Source: an uncultured Bacteroidia bacterium (GTDB taxonomy: Bacteria > Bacteroidota > Bacteroidia > Bacteroidales > UBA932). Taken from it: a stretch of 64,000 bases of DNA. Position numbers and translations under genes: made by a program. The DNA is taken from positions 1 through 64,000 of the forward strand of contig CACZCQ010000001.1 in the NCBI GenBank assembly GCA_902779765.1. Direction: 5' to 3'. Under the pieces are notes generated by a model. That model was not told the DNA's origin, ran no database searches, and saw only the letters and a program-made list of their open reading frames with translations. Below, one piece after another: positions 7,609 through 16,611 of this stretch; position 1 is the first letter of the stretch; every line of letters begins with the position of its first letter.

Positions 7609-8679
7609 ATGAACAAGAAGGTAGGGAATATTCTCAAGTATGGAGCTTCCGTCCTGCTGGCACTCGTGCTTCTTTTCTTCGCCTTCAAGAAGGTCGATTG
7701 GACAGAATTCTGGTCGGCCTTGAAGGCCTGCAGGTGGGAGTATGTACTCCTCTCCATGTTCTTCGGGCTTCTGGCTTTCTATTGCCGTGCCTTAAGGTGG
7801 CGGGAACTCCTGCTGCCTATAGACCGTACCACCTCCCGCCTCACCTGTTTCAATGCCGTCAACATCAGCTATGCCGTGAACATGGCCCTGCCCAGGGTGG
7901 GGGAGATTGTGAGGTGCGGCTACATCACGGCCCATTCCAGGAAAGAACCCGGCGGAGAAGACGGCCAGCCAAGACGTCTGGCTTCTTTCGACAAGGTCCT
8001 GGGCACAGCAGCCCTCGAGAGGTCTGTCGATGTAATCACGCTGTTGCTGGTCCTGCTGGTTTTCCTTCTGTTCACGTGGAACAGGTTCGGCGGTTTCTTC
8101 GTCGACAATGTGTTCGGTGCCGCTTCCGGCCGGTTCAGTGCGGCAAAGATAATCACCGCCGGAGCCGTTGTCCTCATCCTCGCCCTGCTTGTATGGGCGA
8201 CTGTCCGGTATTCCGACAGATGGCCCCCCCTCCGGAAGGTCAGTTCCTTCTGCAAGGGAATATGGCAGGGTTTCGTGAGCTGCCTCAGCATGAAAAGGGC
8301 CTGGTGGTTCTTCCTCCTTACCTTGATGATCTGGGGCTGCTACTGGATGATGAGTGCCACCATCCTCTGGGCGGTACAGGGCATCGATCCAGCCAAGGTG
8401 TCTTCCGACTTGGCAACTGCGGTGGCCGGCCTCCAGGATTTGAACCTCTCGGACGCCATGTTCCTCATGCTGGCGGGAAGCCTGTCCTCCCTGGTTCCGG
8501 TCCCGGGTGGTTTCGGCGCTTTCCACTTCATCGTAGCAGGCGCGATTTCCTATGCATATGGCCTTCCTTTCGAGTTCGGAATCATATTCGCCACCCTTTC
8601 GCATGAGTCACAAGGTGTCAACCAGCTCGTTTGGGGAGCGATTTCATACATCAGCGAACAATTCAGAAAAAAGATATGA
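7609..8679 (+). CDS. flippase-like / LPG-synthase transmembrane-domain protein
   Basis: 356 aa. The ATG at 7609 is chosen because the promoter box at 7596-7603 rules out an earlier in-frame ATG at 7534. There are about eight hydrophobic segments. The family signature is visible: FYCRALRWRELLLP, NAVNISYAVNMALPRVGEIVRCGY near the N-terminus and GSLSSLVPVPGGFGAFHF near the C-terminus. This is the UPF0104/LPG_synthase_TM fold without a catalytic aminoacyltransferase domain, usually of unknown role and sometimes linked to lipid or glycolipid flipping. Its stop overlaps the GH106 start as ATGA, so it is translationally coupled to pectin-degrading enzymes, an odd partnership. Confidence 0.8.
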   Translation: MNKKVGNILKYGASVLLALVLLFFAFKKVDWTEFWSALKACRWEYVLLSMFFGLLAFYCRALRWRELLLPIDRTTSRLTCFNAVNISYAVNMALPRVGEIVRCGYITAHSRKEPGGEDGQPRRLASFDKVLGTAALERSVDVITLLLVLLVFLLFTWNRFGGFFVDNVFGAASGRFSAAKIITAGAVVLILALLVWATVRYSDRWPPLRKVSSFCKGIWQGFVSCLSMKRAWWFFLLTLMIWGCYWMMSATILWAVQGIDPAKVSSDLATAVAGLQDLNLSDAMFLMLAGSLSSLVPVPGGFGAFHFIVAGAISYAYGLPFEFGIIFATLSHESQGVNQLVWGAISYISEQFRKKI

Positions 8680-11567
8680 GATCAAGCAGAATCCTGTTGA
8701 TAGCATTGGTGCTGCTGACCTTGCCTTTTGCGGGCAGGTCGGTCGCGCAGACAAAGATGTCTTCAAAGCAACTCTATTCCCAGTTCCAGAATCCGGACAA
8801 CTGCTACAGGCCTTTTGTCAGGTGGTGGTGGAACGGAGACCGGGTCAAGGCTGAAGAGCTTGTCCGCGAGCTTCACATTATGAAGGAAGCCGGAATCGGT
8901 GGGGTGGAAATCAATCCCATCTCATTTCCGGCCGGGGATGACACCCTGGATGCAAAGGCCCTGAAGTGGCTCAGCGATGAGTGGATCGACATGCTCAAGG
9001 TCGTATTCGACGAGGCGGACAGGATAGGCATGACCTGCGACCTGATCATCGGGTCCGGCTGGCCGTTCGGAGCCGAGGACCTTCCAAGGGACGAGAGGGC
9101 TGAAGTCCTGCTGACCTATGCCAGGGAAGTCCCTTCCGGAGAAAGGCTGGAAATGTCCCTGTTCCATATTTTCAAGGAGATCGACCCTGGAGTGACGATC
9201 GTTAACCCCAGGAGGTCTCCCGAGCTGGTGTCCATCTGCCTGGCTCCCGATCCCATAGGAAGCCTTGACGAAGCGGTCGACCTCAGGGACTGCATAAAGG
9301 ACGGAGTGCTTTCCGTGGATGTTCCCGATGGGAAATGGCAGCTATATGCCATGGTCAAGTTCGACTCTTTCGCGAGTGTGATAAACGGTGCCCCGGGTGC
9401 GGCAGGATCCATCCTCAATCATATGGATGCGGCTGCGGTAAGGAAGTATCTCGACCACATGGCCGATGCGATCGAATCCAGGATAGGCCCCCTTTCCGGC
9501 CACGTCAGGGCCATGTTCGTGGACAGTATGGAGCTTGAGGGGAATAACTGGACAGCCGATTTCGCAGAGGTGTTCAAGGCCAGGAGAGGCTATGACATTT
9601 TCCCTTGGCTGCCGTTCACGATGTTCGAAGTCGGAAGGCTCGGCGACGTGAAGAACTTCGAATATGGATCCAAGAAGAGCGAAAAGTTCCAGGAGGAACT
9701 GAACCGTGTCCGCTTCGATTTCGAACTCACCAAGGCGGAGCTCCTGAATGAACGCTTCCACAAAACACTCGTCTCCTGGTGCAGGGACAAGGGTGTAAAA
9801 TCCCGTGCCCAGGCTTATGGAAGGGGCTTCTTCCCGCTTGAGAGTTCACTTGAGATAGACATTCCCGAAGGAGAGTCCTGGACGACCAACTGGCTCAAGC
9901 ACAGGATCGGAGAGGAGATGGGCGATGAGGATTACCGCCGCGGACGAGGCTATACGATGATCAACAAGTATGTCTCGTCAGCCGCCCACCTGACCGGCAA
10001 CAGGATGGTCAGCGCAGAGGAAATGACCAACACCTACAAGGTTTTCACCACCTCCCTGGAGTTCCTCAAGGTCGGTTCTGACATGAGCGCGGTCTCCGGA
10101 GTCACCCATTCGGTCTGGCACGGATTCAATTATTCGCCCCGCGAGGCGGAGTTCCCCGGATGGGTCCAGTACGGAACCTTCCACAACGAGAAGAATACCT
10201 GGTGGCCTTATGTCAAGAACCTGAATGACTACAGGGCGCGTATCGCCAGCCAGCTCCAGAACGCCGACATGTACACGGACATAGCTATCCTGTCGGCATA
10301 TTACGACATGTGGGCTACGATGGGTGTGCAGACGGAACCGTTCCCGGTGAAGCTTAATATCCCCTATACGTCCTTGATCTGGGAGGCCATCCACAAGACG
10401 GGCGGCGGAGCCGATTATGTCACGGAGGTCATACTGAAAGATGCTAAGGTGAAGAAAGGAAAGCTCTGCTACGGTCCCAAGGAATACGGAACCCTCTTCC
10501 TGGTCGAGGTTACCAGCACCACCCCTGAAACTCTTGCCAAGCTTGAGGAGTTCGTCCGTCAGGGAGGAAGGGTGTTCTGCATAGGAAAATATCCCGAGAA
10601 ATCACTTGGACTCAAGGATTATGAGGCCAGGGACAGGGAGATAGCCGCAGGTGTGGAGCGACTCAAGGCTTACCCGGACAATTTCATCCTTCTTGAAAAG
10701 CCCGAGGACGGGAAATATCTTGAATGGTATGAGGGAATCATGGAGAAATATTCCCTGCCTCATTCCGTCAAGGTTTCCGCTCCGGACCGTTTCCTCCTCC
10801 AGAACCGCTATGTCACTGACGACGGAAGCAACTTCTTCCTGGTCATGAACGCCCATATGAGCGAGGCCCGTGAAACGGACCTTACTTTCCCGAAATCAAT
10901 CACTTCCGGAAAGCATGCATGGATTTACGACCCTGCTGCCGGCACCAGGACGGCACTCAGGCTCGACCCTTCCGGCAAGGCCCATTTCCGCTTCGGTCCT
11001 TCGGAGACATACCTGATCGTGTTCAACAAGGACGGCCGTGTGCTTCGGCAGGCTAAGCAACCTAACCAGTTGCACCAGCCTGTCTTGGTCCCTGGGTCAG
11101 TTTCGGTCCCTGAGCCTGTCGAAGGGGTTGAAGGCCCCTGGACCCTGACCCTCCATCAGCCGCATCCGGACACTACCTGGACAGCGACCTTTGATTCCCT
11201 GCAGGACTTCAAGGACATGGCTGATTCTTCCTATGTGAATTTCATGGGCACGGTCGTGTACCGCACCACCTTCAATGCCGCCAAGGGAAATCTGCCGAAG
11301 GTCATCGATCTCGGCAAGGTGGCGGATATCTGTGAGCTCAAGGTCAACGGCAAGGATGCCGGCACCGAATGGTTCGGAGAGAGGAAATATGACATCTCTT
11401 CCCTTGTCAAGCCGGGAGAGAATACCATCGAGGTGAAAGTGACCACCCTGATGGGTAACTATATCCAGACACTCAAGGACAACAGGGTTGCCCAGCGCTT
11501 CGTCCTTCGGCGCAACCAGCCTTATGTATCTGCAGGATTGATAGGACCAGTAAAATTATACAGATGA
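8676..11567 (+). CDS. GH106 alpha-L-rhamnosidase
   Basis: 963 aa from the ATG overlapping the previous stop. The signal peptide is MRSSRILLIALVLLTLPF..A. The GH106 signature RPFVRWWWNGD followed by MKEAGIGGVEI sits at the mature N-terminus. A (beta/alpha)8 catalytic region follows, then a C-terminal galactose-binding-like beta domain (WTATFDSLQDF, VDLGKVADICELKVNGKDAGTEW in part). GH106 enzymes remove L-rhamnose from rhamnogalacturonans; B. thetaiotaomicron uses one on RG-II. Residues ~806-825 (VPEPVEG) come from a REP-like insert at 11094-11151. The gene is the second of a fully ATGA-coupled operon with GH28 and GH78. Likely periplasmic. Confidence 0.85.
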   Translation: MRSSRILLIALVLLTLPFAGRSVAQTKMSSKQLYSQFQNPDNCYRPFVRWWWNGDRVKAEELVRELHIMKEAGIGGVEINPISFPAGDDTLDAKALKWLSDEWIDMLKVVFDEADRIGMTCDLIIGSGWPFGAEDLPRDERAEVLLTYAREVPSGERLEMSLFHIFKEIDPGVTIVNPRRSPELVSICLAPDPIGSLDEAVDLRDCIKDGVLSVDVPDGKWQLYAMVKFDSFASVINGAPGAAGSILNHMDAAAVRKYLDHMADAIESRIGPLSGHVRAMFVDSMELEGNNWTADFAEVFKARRGYDIFPWLPFTMFEVGRLGDVKNFEYGSKKSEKFQEELNRVRFDFELTKAELLNERFHKTLVSWCRDKGVKSRAQAYGRGFFPLESSLEIDIPEGESWTTNWLKHRIGEEMGDEDYRRGRGYTMINKYVSSAAHLTGNRMVSAEEMTNTYKVFTTSLEFLKVGSDMSAVSGVTHSVWHGFNYSPREAEFPGWVQYGTFHNEKNTWWPYVKNLNDYRARIASQLQNADMYTDIAILSAYYDMWATMGVQTEPFPVKLNIPYTSLIWEAIHKTGGGADYVTEVILKDAKVKKGKLCYGPKEYGTLFLVEVTSTTPETLAKLEEFVRQGGRVFCIGKYPEKSLGLKDYEARDREIAAGVERLKAYPDNFILLEKPEDGKYLEWYEGIMEKYSLPHSVKVSAPDRFLLQNRYVTDDGSNFFLVMNAHMSEARETDLTFPKSITSGKHAWIYDPAAGTRTALRLDPSGKAHFRFGPSETYLIVFNKDGRVLRQAKQPNQLHQPVLVPGSVSVPEPVEGVEGPWTLTLHQPHPDTTWTATFDSLQDFKDMADSSYVNFMGTVVYRTTFNAAKGNLPKVIDLGKVADICELKVNGKDAGTEWFGERKYDISSLVKPGENTIEVKVTTLMGNYIQTLKDNRVAQRFVLRRNQPYVSAGLIGPVKLYR
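11094..11151 (+). repeat. dispersed REP-like element (family A) inside GH106
   Basis: The core at 11105-11127, GGTCCCTGAGCCTGTCGA plus AGGGG, is a dispersed repeat type I recall from many bacterial genomes. It is flanked by GGGTCAG (11094-11100) and its complement CTGACCC (11145-11151). Read in frame it gives VPEPVEG. A second copy is at 26879-26900. Confidence 0.6.
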
Positions 11568-13063
11568 AAAAGTTTCTAGGACTTGCAGCTTCATTGCTGC
11601 TTTTCGCGGGAACCGGCCAGGTGCTGGAAGCCGCTGACTATTTCGCCCGGGACTTCGGAGCCGTTCCTGACGGCTTCACGCTCAATACCAGGAGCATCCA
11701 GGCGGCCATCGACTTCGTCTCTGCCCAGGGAGGCGGCCGCGTCGTGCTGGACAACGGTGATTACGTCTCGGGGACGATCTACCTCAAGGACGGAGTGACC
11801 CTGTGGATCGACGAGGATTGTTCCCTCCTGGGTTCCCTCAATCCGTTCGACTATATCAAGGATCCCGATGCCAAATGGACCGCCCTGGTCTTCGCCATCG
11901 GACAGAAGAACATCGGAATCGAAGGCGGCGGAACCATCAACGGCCGTGGATTCGCCATCGCTACGAGGTTCATAGATTTCGTCCATCTCGGAGTATTTGA
12001 CGACCCTCTTGGCAACGACCGTCTTCAGGAGGCCAAGCGCCCTGAGAACATCCATTTCTACAAGTGCGAGGGTATAGTTATACGTAACATTACCCTGAGG
12101 GATCCCGGTTGCTGGAACCAGCAGTACGACAAGTGCCGCGACATCCTTGTGGAAAAGGTGCATGTCGATGCCAAGTCCTACTGGAACAACGACGGAATCG
12201 ACATCGTGGACAGCAGCGATGTTATCATCCGTGACTGCTTCTTCGACGCGGCCGATGACGTATACTGCTTCAAGAGCCACAGCAACGACGGTATCAGCGA
12301 GAACATCCTCGTGGAGAACTGCGTGGGACGTTCAAGCGCCAACGGAATCAAGTTCGGCACCTACACCAGGGGCAAGTTCCGCAATTTCAAGTTCAAGAAT
12401 ATCAAGATATATGACACCTACCGCAGCGCCATCACCATCGCCACGGTCGACGGTGCCACAATAGAGGATGTCGAGATCGACGGGATCGAGAGCATCCATA
12501 CCGGCAACCCGATCTTCCTCAGGACCGGTACCCGCCATACCCGTGACGACCAGAAGCCGATCCTCCGCAATATCGTCATCAAGAACATGTATGCGGAGGT
12601 TCCTCTCGACAAGCCGGATGCCGGCTACAGCTATGAAGGCCCGGTTGAGGACCTGCCCCGCAACGTCCTCCCCAGTATCATTTACGGCAACCCGGACATC
12701 AGGATCGAGAACGTGAGGCTCGAGAACATCGAGATCGTCTATCCCGGCCATGCCGATCCTGAATATGCCTACAGAGGCTCCTCAAAGGAAGAACTTGATG
12801 CGATTCCCGAGATGGAGACCAGTTATCCCGAATTCTCCAACTGGAAGGAACTTCCCGCCTGGGGATTCTATATCCGCCACGCCGACGGAATAGTGTTCGA
12901 CAACGTCAAGATCACCGTTGACGGCGAAGACTATCGTCCTGCCATCGTAACTGACGATGTCAACGGACTCCGTCTCAAGGATGTGAAGATCATCGATGAC
13001 AATGCCCCCAAGGGAAAGAAGCAGATCATAAACAAGGACACCAAGAACATCAAGAAGAAATGA
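11564..13063 (+). CDS. GH28 polygalacturonase-family enzyme
   Basis: 499 aa with signal peptide MKKFLGLAASLLLFAGTG. The N-terminus has the pectate-lyase-3 type start (FGAVPDGFTLNTRSIQAAID). Parallel beta-helix turns follow. The GH28 acidic residues are in NNDGIDI and AADDVYCFKS. The usual GHG histidine motif is replaced by NGIKFGT, as seen in some Bacteroidota GH28 enzymes acting on decorated galacturonans, so exact specificity is open. It is closely related to the GH28 at 33877-35337 (both share YSYEGPVEDLPRNV and YRPAI). ATGA overlaps link it to GH106 before and the short beta-helix gene after. Confidence 0.85.
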   Translation: MKKFLGLAASLLLFAGTGQVLEAADYFARDFGAVPDGFTLNTRSIQAAIDFVSAQGGGRVVLDNGDYVSGTIYLKDGVTLWIDEDCSLLGSLNPFDYIKDPDAKWTALVFAIGQKNIGIEGGGTINGRGFAIATRFIDFVHLGVFDDPLGNDRLQEAKRPENIHFYKCEGIVIRNITLRDPGCWNQQYDKCRDILVEKVHVDAKSYWNNDGIDIVDSSDVIIRDCFFDAADDVYCFKSHSNDGISENILVENCVGRSSANGIKFGTYTRGKFRNFKFKNIKIYDTYRSAITIATVDGATIEDVEIDGIESIHTGNPIFLRTGTRHTRDDQKPILRNIVIKNMYAEVPLDKPDAGYSYEGPVEDLPRNVLPSIIYGNPDIRIENVRLENIEIVYPGHADPEYAYRGSSKEELDAIPEMETSYPEFSNWKELPAWGFYIRHADGIVFDNVKITVDGEDYRPAIVTDDVNGLRLKDVKIIDDNAPKGKKQIINKDTKNIKKK

Positions 13064-13638
13064 AAAGGATATTCATCATAGCATCCCTGCTGCTCGTTTC
13101 GCTGGTGGGGAGTGCACAGGACAAGCAGCCTCTCTACAAGTCCTCTTTCTTCGGAATCAGGAGCGACGGCACCACGGACAACACCACCTCCATCCAGAAG
13201 GCGGTGGACTTCATAGCTGAGAAGGGCGGAGGTACCCTGGAATTCAGTGTCGGCCGTTATCTTACAGGAGCCGTCGAGCTCAGGTCCGGAGTGAACATCA
13301 GCCTCCGTGAGGGAGCCATCATAGTAGGCTCCGCGAACATATATTCCTACTGTGGTCACAAGGGCATCTTCTGGGGCGAGGGCCTTACCGATGTATCCAT
13401 CTACGGCAAGGGTGTCTTCGAGGGCCAGGGACCTGAACTGATGCGGAACATCCGCGAGCAGATCAAGATGAGGCATATCGATGATGACGTGGTCGTCCCT
13501 ACCTTGCTGTATCTCAAGGACTGCAAGGGAGTGACGCTTCAGAATTTCATCTGCCGTTATCCGGCCACCCGCGACCAGCTCTACATCATCGAAGGCGGAG
13601 ACGTCAAGGTTGACGGCTGCTACACGGACATAAGATGA
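13060..13638 (+). CDS. truncated GH28-like beta-helix protein lacking the catalytic half
   Basis: 192 aa with signal peptide MKRIFIIASLLLVSLVGSAQ. The first ~100 residues align well with the N-terminus of the GH28 at 33877-35337 (FGIRSDG, SIQKAVDFI, SVGRYLTGA, VGSANIYSY). It stops at KVDGCYTDIR, just before the stretch where GH28 enzymes carry the catalytic Asp residues. The stop is fused to the next gene by an ATGA overlap and the flanking frames are intact. It therefore looks like a maintained short gene and not a fresh frameshift. It could be a binding protein, a complementing fragment, or a decaying paralogue. Confidence 0.75.
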   Translation: MKRIFIIASLLLVSLVGSAQDKQPLYKSSFFGIRSDGTTDNTTSIQKAVDFIAEKGGGTLEFSVGRYLTGAVELRSGVNISLREGAIIVGSANIYSYCGHKGIFWGEGLTDVSIYGKGVFEGQGPELMRNIREQIKMRHIDDDVVVPTLLYLKDCKGVTLQNFICRYPATRDQLYIIEGGDVKVDGCYTDIR

Positions 13639-15836
13639 GAAAGCTTTTAGCTTCTGCCGCCCTGCTCCTGTGCCTCTGTGCGGGAGCGGGGGCGGAAGAG
13701 TATTCCTGGAAGGCCAAGTGGATCAGCAAGCAGTATTACCAGAGCGAAACCAACTCCTGGCTTGCCTTTCGTAAGGACATTGATATAGAGAAGGTTCCGG
13801 AGTCGCTTGTGGCCAGGATCGCCGTTGATACAAAATACTGGCTTTGGATCAACGGTGAGCCCGTGGTCTATGAGGGAGGTCTGAAAAGAGGACCGTCCAT
13901 CGGCGGCGGGTATTATGACAAAGTAGAGATCGCTCCATATTTGAAGAAAGGCGGGAACAGGATTTCCGTCCTTGTCTGGTTCATGGGTAAGGCCGGTTTC
14001 AGCCATATGAGCAGCGGTACTTGCGCCCTGCTTTTCGATGCCCGAAGTCCCGAGGTCGAGATTCTCTCCGATGAGACATGGGAGTGTTCCGCCCAGTACG
14101 GGTACGGTACGGCCTCCCACCCGATTACCAATTACCGCCTTTCTGAGAGCAACATCCGATATGATGCCAACTTGTTTGATTACACTTGGTTCCGGACTCC
14201 TATCCCCGGACCGGATGAAAGGCCGGTGCCGCGTAAGGCTCCCGAGTGGCTGGGCTCGTCCATCGAACTGCCCTTCCTTCCCGGAGACGCCCCGATGGGA
14301 GAGCTGGTAGAAAGGCCGATCCCCCAGTGGAAGAACTATGGCCTCAAGGATTATCCTTCAACCCGCCGGAGCGGAGACACTCTATATTGCAAGCTTCCCT
14401 ATAACGGTCACTTCTCACCCTGGTTCAAAGTCGAGGCTCCTAAAGGAAAGGTGATTTCGATGCATACCGACCACGACATGATCTCCGACGCCAAATGCGT
14501 GAGCGCCGAGTACGTCACCAAGGACGGTGTCCAGGAATATGAGAGCTTCGGTTGGATGAACGGTGAGGTGCTGTATTATGTCTTTCCGAAGGAGGTCACA
14601 GTCCTGGATGTCAAGTTCCGGGAGACTGGTTACGATGCGGAGTTCACCGGGTCCTTCTCCTGCTCCGATCCTCTTCTCAATGAATACTGGCAGAAGGCCC
14701 AAAGGACCCTTTATGTCTGTATGAGGGACACCTATTACGACTGTCCCGACCGTGAGAGGGCCCAGTGGTGGGGAGACGAGGTCAACGAACTGAACGAGGC
14801 CTTCTACATGCTCGACAGGAAGGCTGACAGGTTGGCCAGGAAGGGCATCATGGAACTCGTCCGATGGCAGAAGCCCGATGGCGTCATGTATGCCCCCATC
14901 CCTTGCTCCAACTATTTCAAGGAGCTTCCGATGCAGGTCCTGAACTCCATCGGATGGTATGGTTTCAGGGGATATGCCTTCTATTCCGGAGACTACTCTT
15001 TTGTGAAAGATGTCTATCCTGCTGTCCACAGGTATCTCCACGAGGTCTGGAAGCTTGATTCCGAGGGGCTTCCTATCTACCGCAAAGGTGGCTGGGACTG
15101 GCCTGACGCAGGAGCTCACCAAGATCGCGTGGCCCAGTTGCATCTGTGGTATTACCTTGCCCTTAAAGCTGAGGCCGAGTTTGCCAGGGTGCTTGGCAAG
15201 GAGGCGGAAGCCGCGGAGGACGAGGCTGTTATGTTTAAAATAGCGACAGTCCTGAACTCCAAATATTGGAATGGCTCAGCTTATATCACTCCTGGATTCG
15301 AGGACCTTCCGGATGACCGTGTCCAGGCCCTTGCCGTGATCTCAGGGATAGTTTCGCCGGACAAGTATCCGGCCCTGAAGAAGGTCTTTGCCGAGCGTTA
15401 CAACGCCACGACCTACATGTTCCCTTATGTCCTCGACGCCCTTTACACCATGGGCGAGCCGCAGATGGCTCTGGACAGGATGCGGAAGATGTATCCCACG
15501 GTCATGAAGGATTCCTGCAGCACCCTTTACGAGCATTGGAACTACGACGGAACCTGCAACCATGCCTGGACAGGTGGCGGAGTGGTCTCGATGGTACGCC
15601 GGCTGGCAGGAGTCGATGCCCTGGCTCCCGGTTATCGGGAGTTTGAGGTTAGGCCGCAGATGGGCGACCTGAAATGGCTGAAGACAGGTTTCGAGACCAA
15701 TTATGGCAGGATCGAGGTTTCCCTCGTGAAGAAGGGCAGAAAGATTGAAGCCGAAATCACCGTCCCTGAAGGAACGACCTGCAGGGCCGGAGGCAGGATT
15801 CTCGCCCCGGGCACCCACAAGGTCAGGCTGTCATGA
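13635..15836 (+). CDS. GH78 alpha-L-rhamnosidase
   Basis: 733 aa with signal peptide MRKLLASAALLLCLCAGAGA. An N-terminal carbohydrate-binding beta domain (WKAKWISKQYY, KYWLWINGEPVVYEGG) precedes the (alpha/alpha)6 barrel with the GH78 signature YYDCPDRERAQWWGDE, then KGGWDWPDAG, STLYEHW and a C-terminal beta domain (GYREFEVRPQ). The acidic residues of the DCP..RE..GDE stretch and of YEHW are the expected catalytic set. It removes L-rhamnose from rhamnogalacturonan side chains or backbones. It is the last gene of the coupled operon and overlaps the convergent DMP19 gene by 6 bp. Confidence 0.85.
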   Translation: MRKLLASAALLLCLCAGAGAEEYSWKAKWISKQYYQSETNSWLAFRKDIDIEKVPESLVARIAVDTKYWLWINGEPVVYEGGLKRGPSIGGGYYDKVEIAPYLKKGGNRISVLVWFMGKAGFSHMSSGTCALLFDARSPEVEILSDETWECSAQYGYGTASHPITNYRLSESNIRYDANLFDYTWFRTPIPGPDERPVPRKAPEWLGSSIELPFLPGDAPMGELVERPIPQWKNYGLKDYPSTRRSGDTLYCKLPYNGHFSPWFKVEAPKGKVISMHTDHDMISDAKCVSAEYVTKDGVQEYESFGWMNGEVLYYVFPKEVTVLDVKFRETGYDAEFTGSFSCSDPLLNEYWQKAQRTLYVCMRDTYYDCPDRERAQWWGDEVNELNEAFYMLDRKADRLARKGIMELVRWQKPDGVMYAPIPCSNYFKELPMQVLNSIGWYGFRGYAFYSGDYSFVKDVYPAVHRYLHEVWKLDSEGLPIYRKGGWDWPDAGAHQDRVAQLHLWYYLALKAEAEFARVLGKEAEAAEDEAVMFKIATVLNSKYWNGSAYITPGFEDLPDDRVQALAVISGIVSPDKYPALKKVFAERYNATTYMFPYVLDALYTMGEPQMALDRMRKMYPTVMKDSCSTLYEHWNYDGTCNHAWTGGGVVSMVRRLAGVDALAPGYREFEVRPQMGDLKWLKTGFETNYGRIEVSLVKKGRKIEAEITVPEGTTCRAGGRILAPGTHKVRLS

Positions 15837-16601
15837 AAGCAGCGAGTCCTTGTTTTTTCTGGCGTATTCAGCTATGAGGGCGGTAAGGTTTTCTGATTTA
15901 TCATAAAAAGGCGTATCGCACTCTTTATCGAGAAGGTCGGATTCCTGGTCCTTCAATAATCCTCGTGAGATGATGTTCAGCGCTTTCGCGCATAGCCCTG
16001 CCGTTTCAGAAGCGTTCACGGCAGTTGCTGCATTGACAAGGGAATCGTTGTACAGCCCTCTGGTGTTAAAGAAGAACTGTTCGAATCCTCCATTATTAAC
16101 CTCACCATCGAGGTCTGTGAGGATCATGATATTCTTCTCTACCTCGTTCAAGTTTTCTACTTTCAGAAAATTGTAGCTTTTCTTCTGGATATATTCATAC
16201 AGTCTGGGGATCAGATCTTCTTCATTCTCCTCTTTCCAGAAGTTCTCTATCTCCTCATCGGACATTCTGTAGGACAGGTATTTCTCAGCATCCTTGAATG
16301 ACTTGTATGCCCGTCCCAAAGTGAATGTGCGATAACCTAAAAAGCCGGTTACTATGAGCATCGTCCATCCTTTGATACCTCCCTGTATCAACTGGATGAC
16401 GGTAAGGGTCAATCCGAAAAGGAACAGTATCCCCCAGATGAGGAACTGTTTTCCGAACATGAGTTTCAACCCTCTGAAGTTTCCCTCTTTCATCATACTG
16501 TCATAATCCTGCCCCATCCTGGCCTCCTTGGCCTTCTTGTTACGCAGAAGAAGGATGTATATGACGACGATCGCCAGGATGATTATCAAATCTACACTCA
16601 T
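15831..16601 (-). CDS. membrane-anchored DMP19-like (DUF4375) protein
   Basis: 256 aa. Residues 3-20 are a strong membrane segment, followed by a basic loop and two more hydrophobic stretches (~50-95). The C-terminal ~130 residues carry the DUF4375/DMP19 hallmark VNNGGFEQFFFNTRG and the following helices. The Neisseria DMP19 protein mimics DNA and sequesters a regulator; other family members are mostly uncharacterised. Fusion to membrane spans is not the classical form. It is the last gene of the minus-strand operon that begins with the lactonase, 10 bp after the propeller gene. Function unknown. Confidence 0.75.
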   Translation of the reverse strand: MSVDLIIILAIVVIYILLLRNKKAKEARMGQDYDSMMKEGNFRGLKLMFGKQFLIWGILFLFGLTLTVIQLIQGGIKGWTMLIVTGFLGYRTFTLGRAYKSFKDAEKYLSYRMSDEEIENFWKEENEEDLIPRLYEYIQKKSYNFLKVENLNEVEKNIMILTDLDGEVNNGGFEQFFFNTRGLYNDSLVNAATAVNASETAGLCAKALNIISRGLLKDQESDLLDKECDTPFYDKSENLTALIAEYARKNKDSLLS

Positions 16602-16611
16602 GGCAATTAAA

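Noticed and set aside
13060-13638. Frameshifted GH28 pseudogene
   Set aside because: The next gene starts within its stop codon and is a complete GH78, leaving no room for a lost C-terminal half; a maintained short gene fits better.
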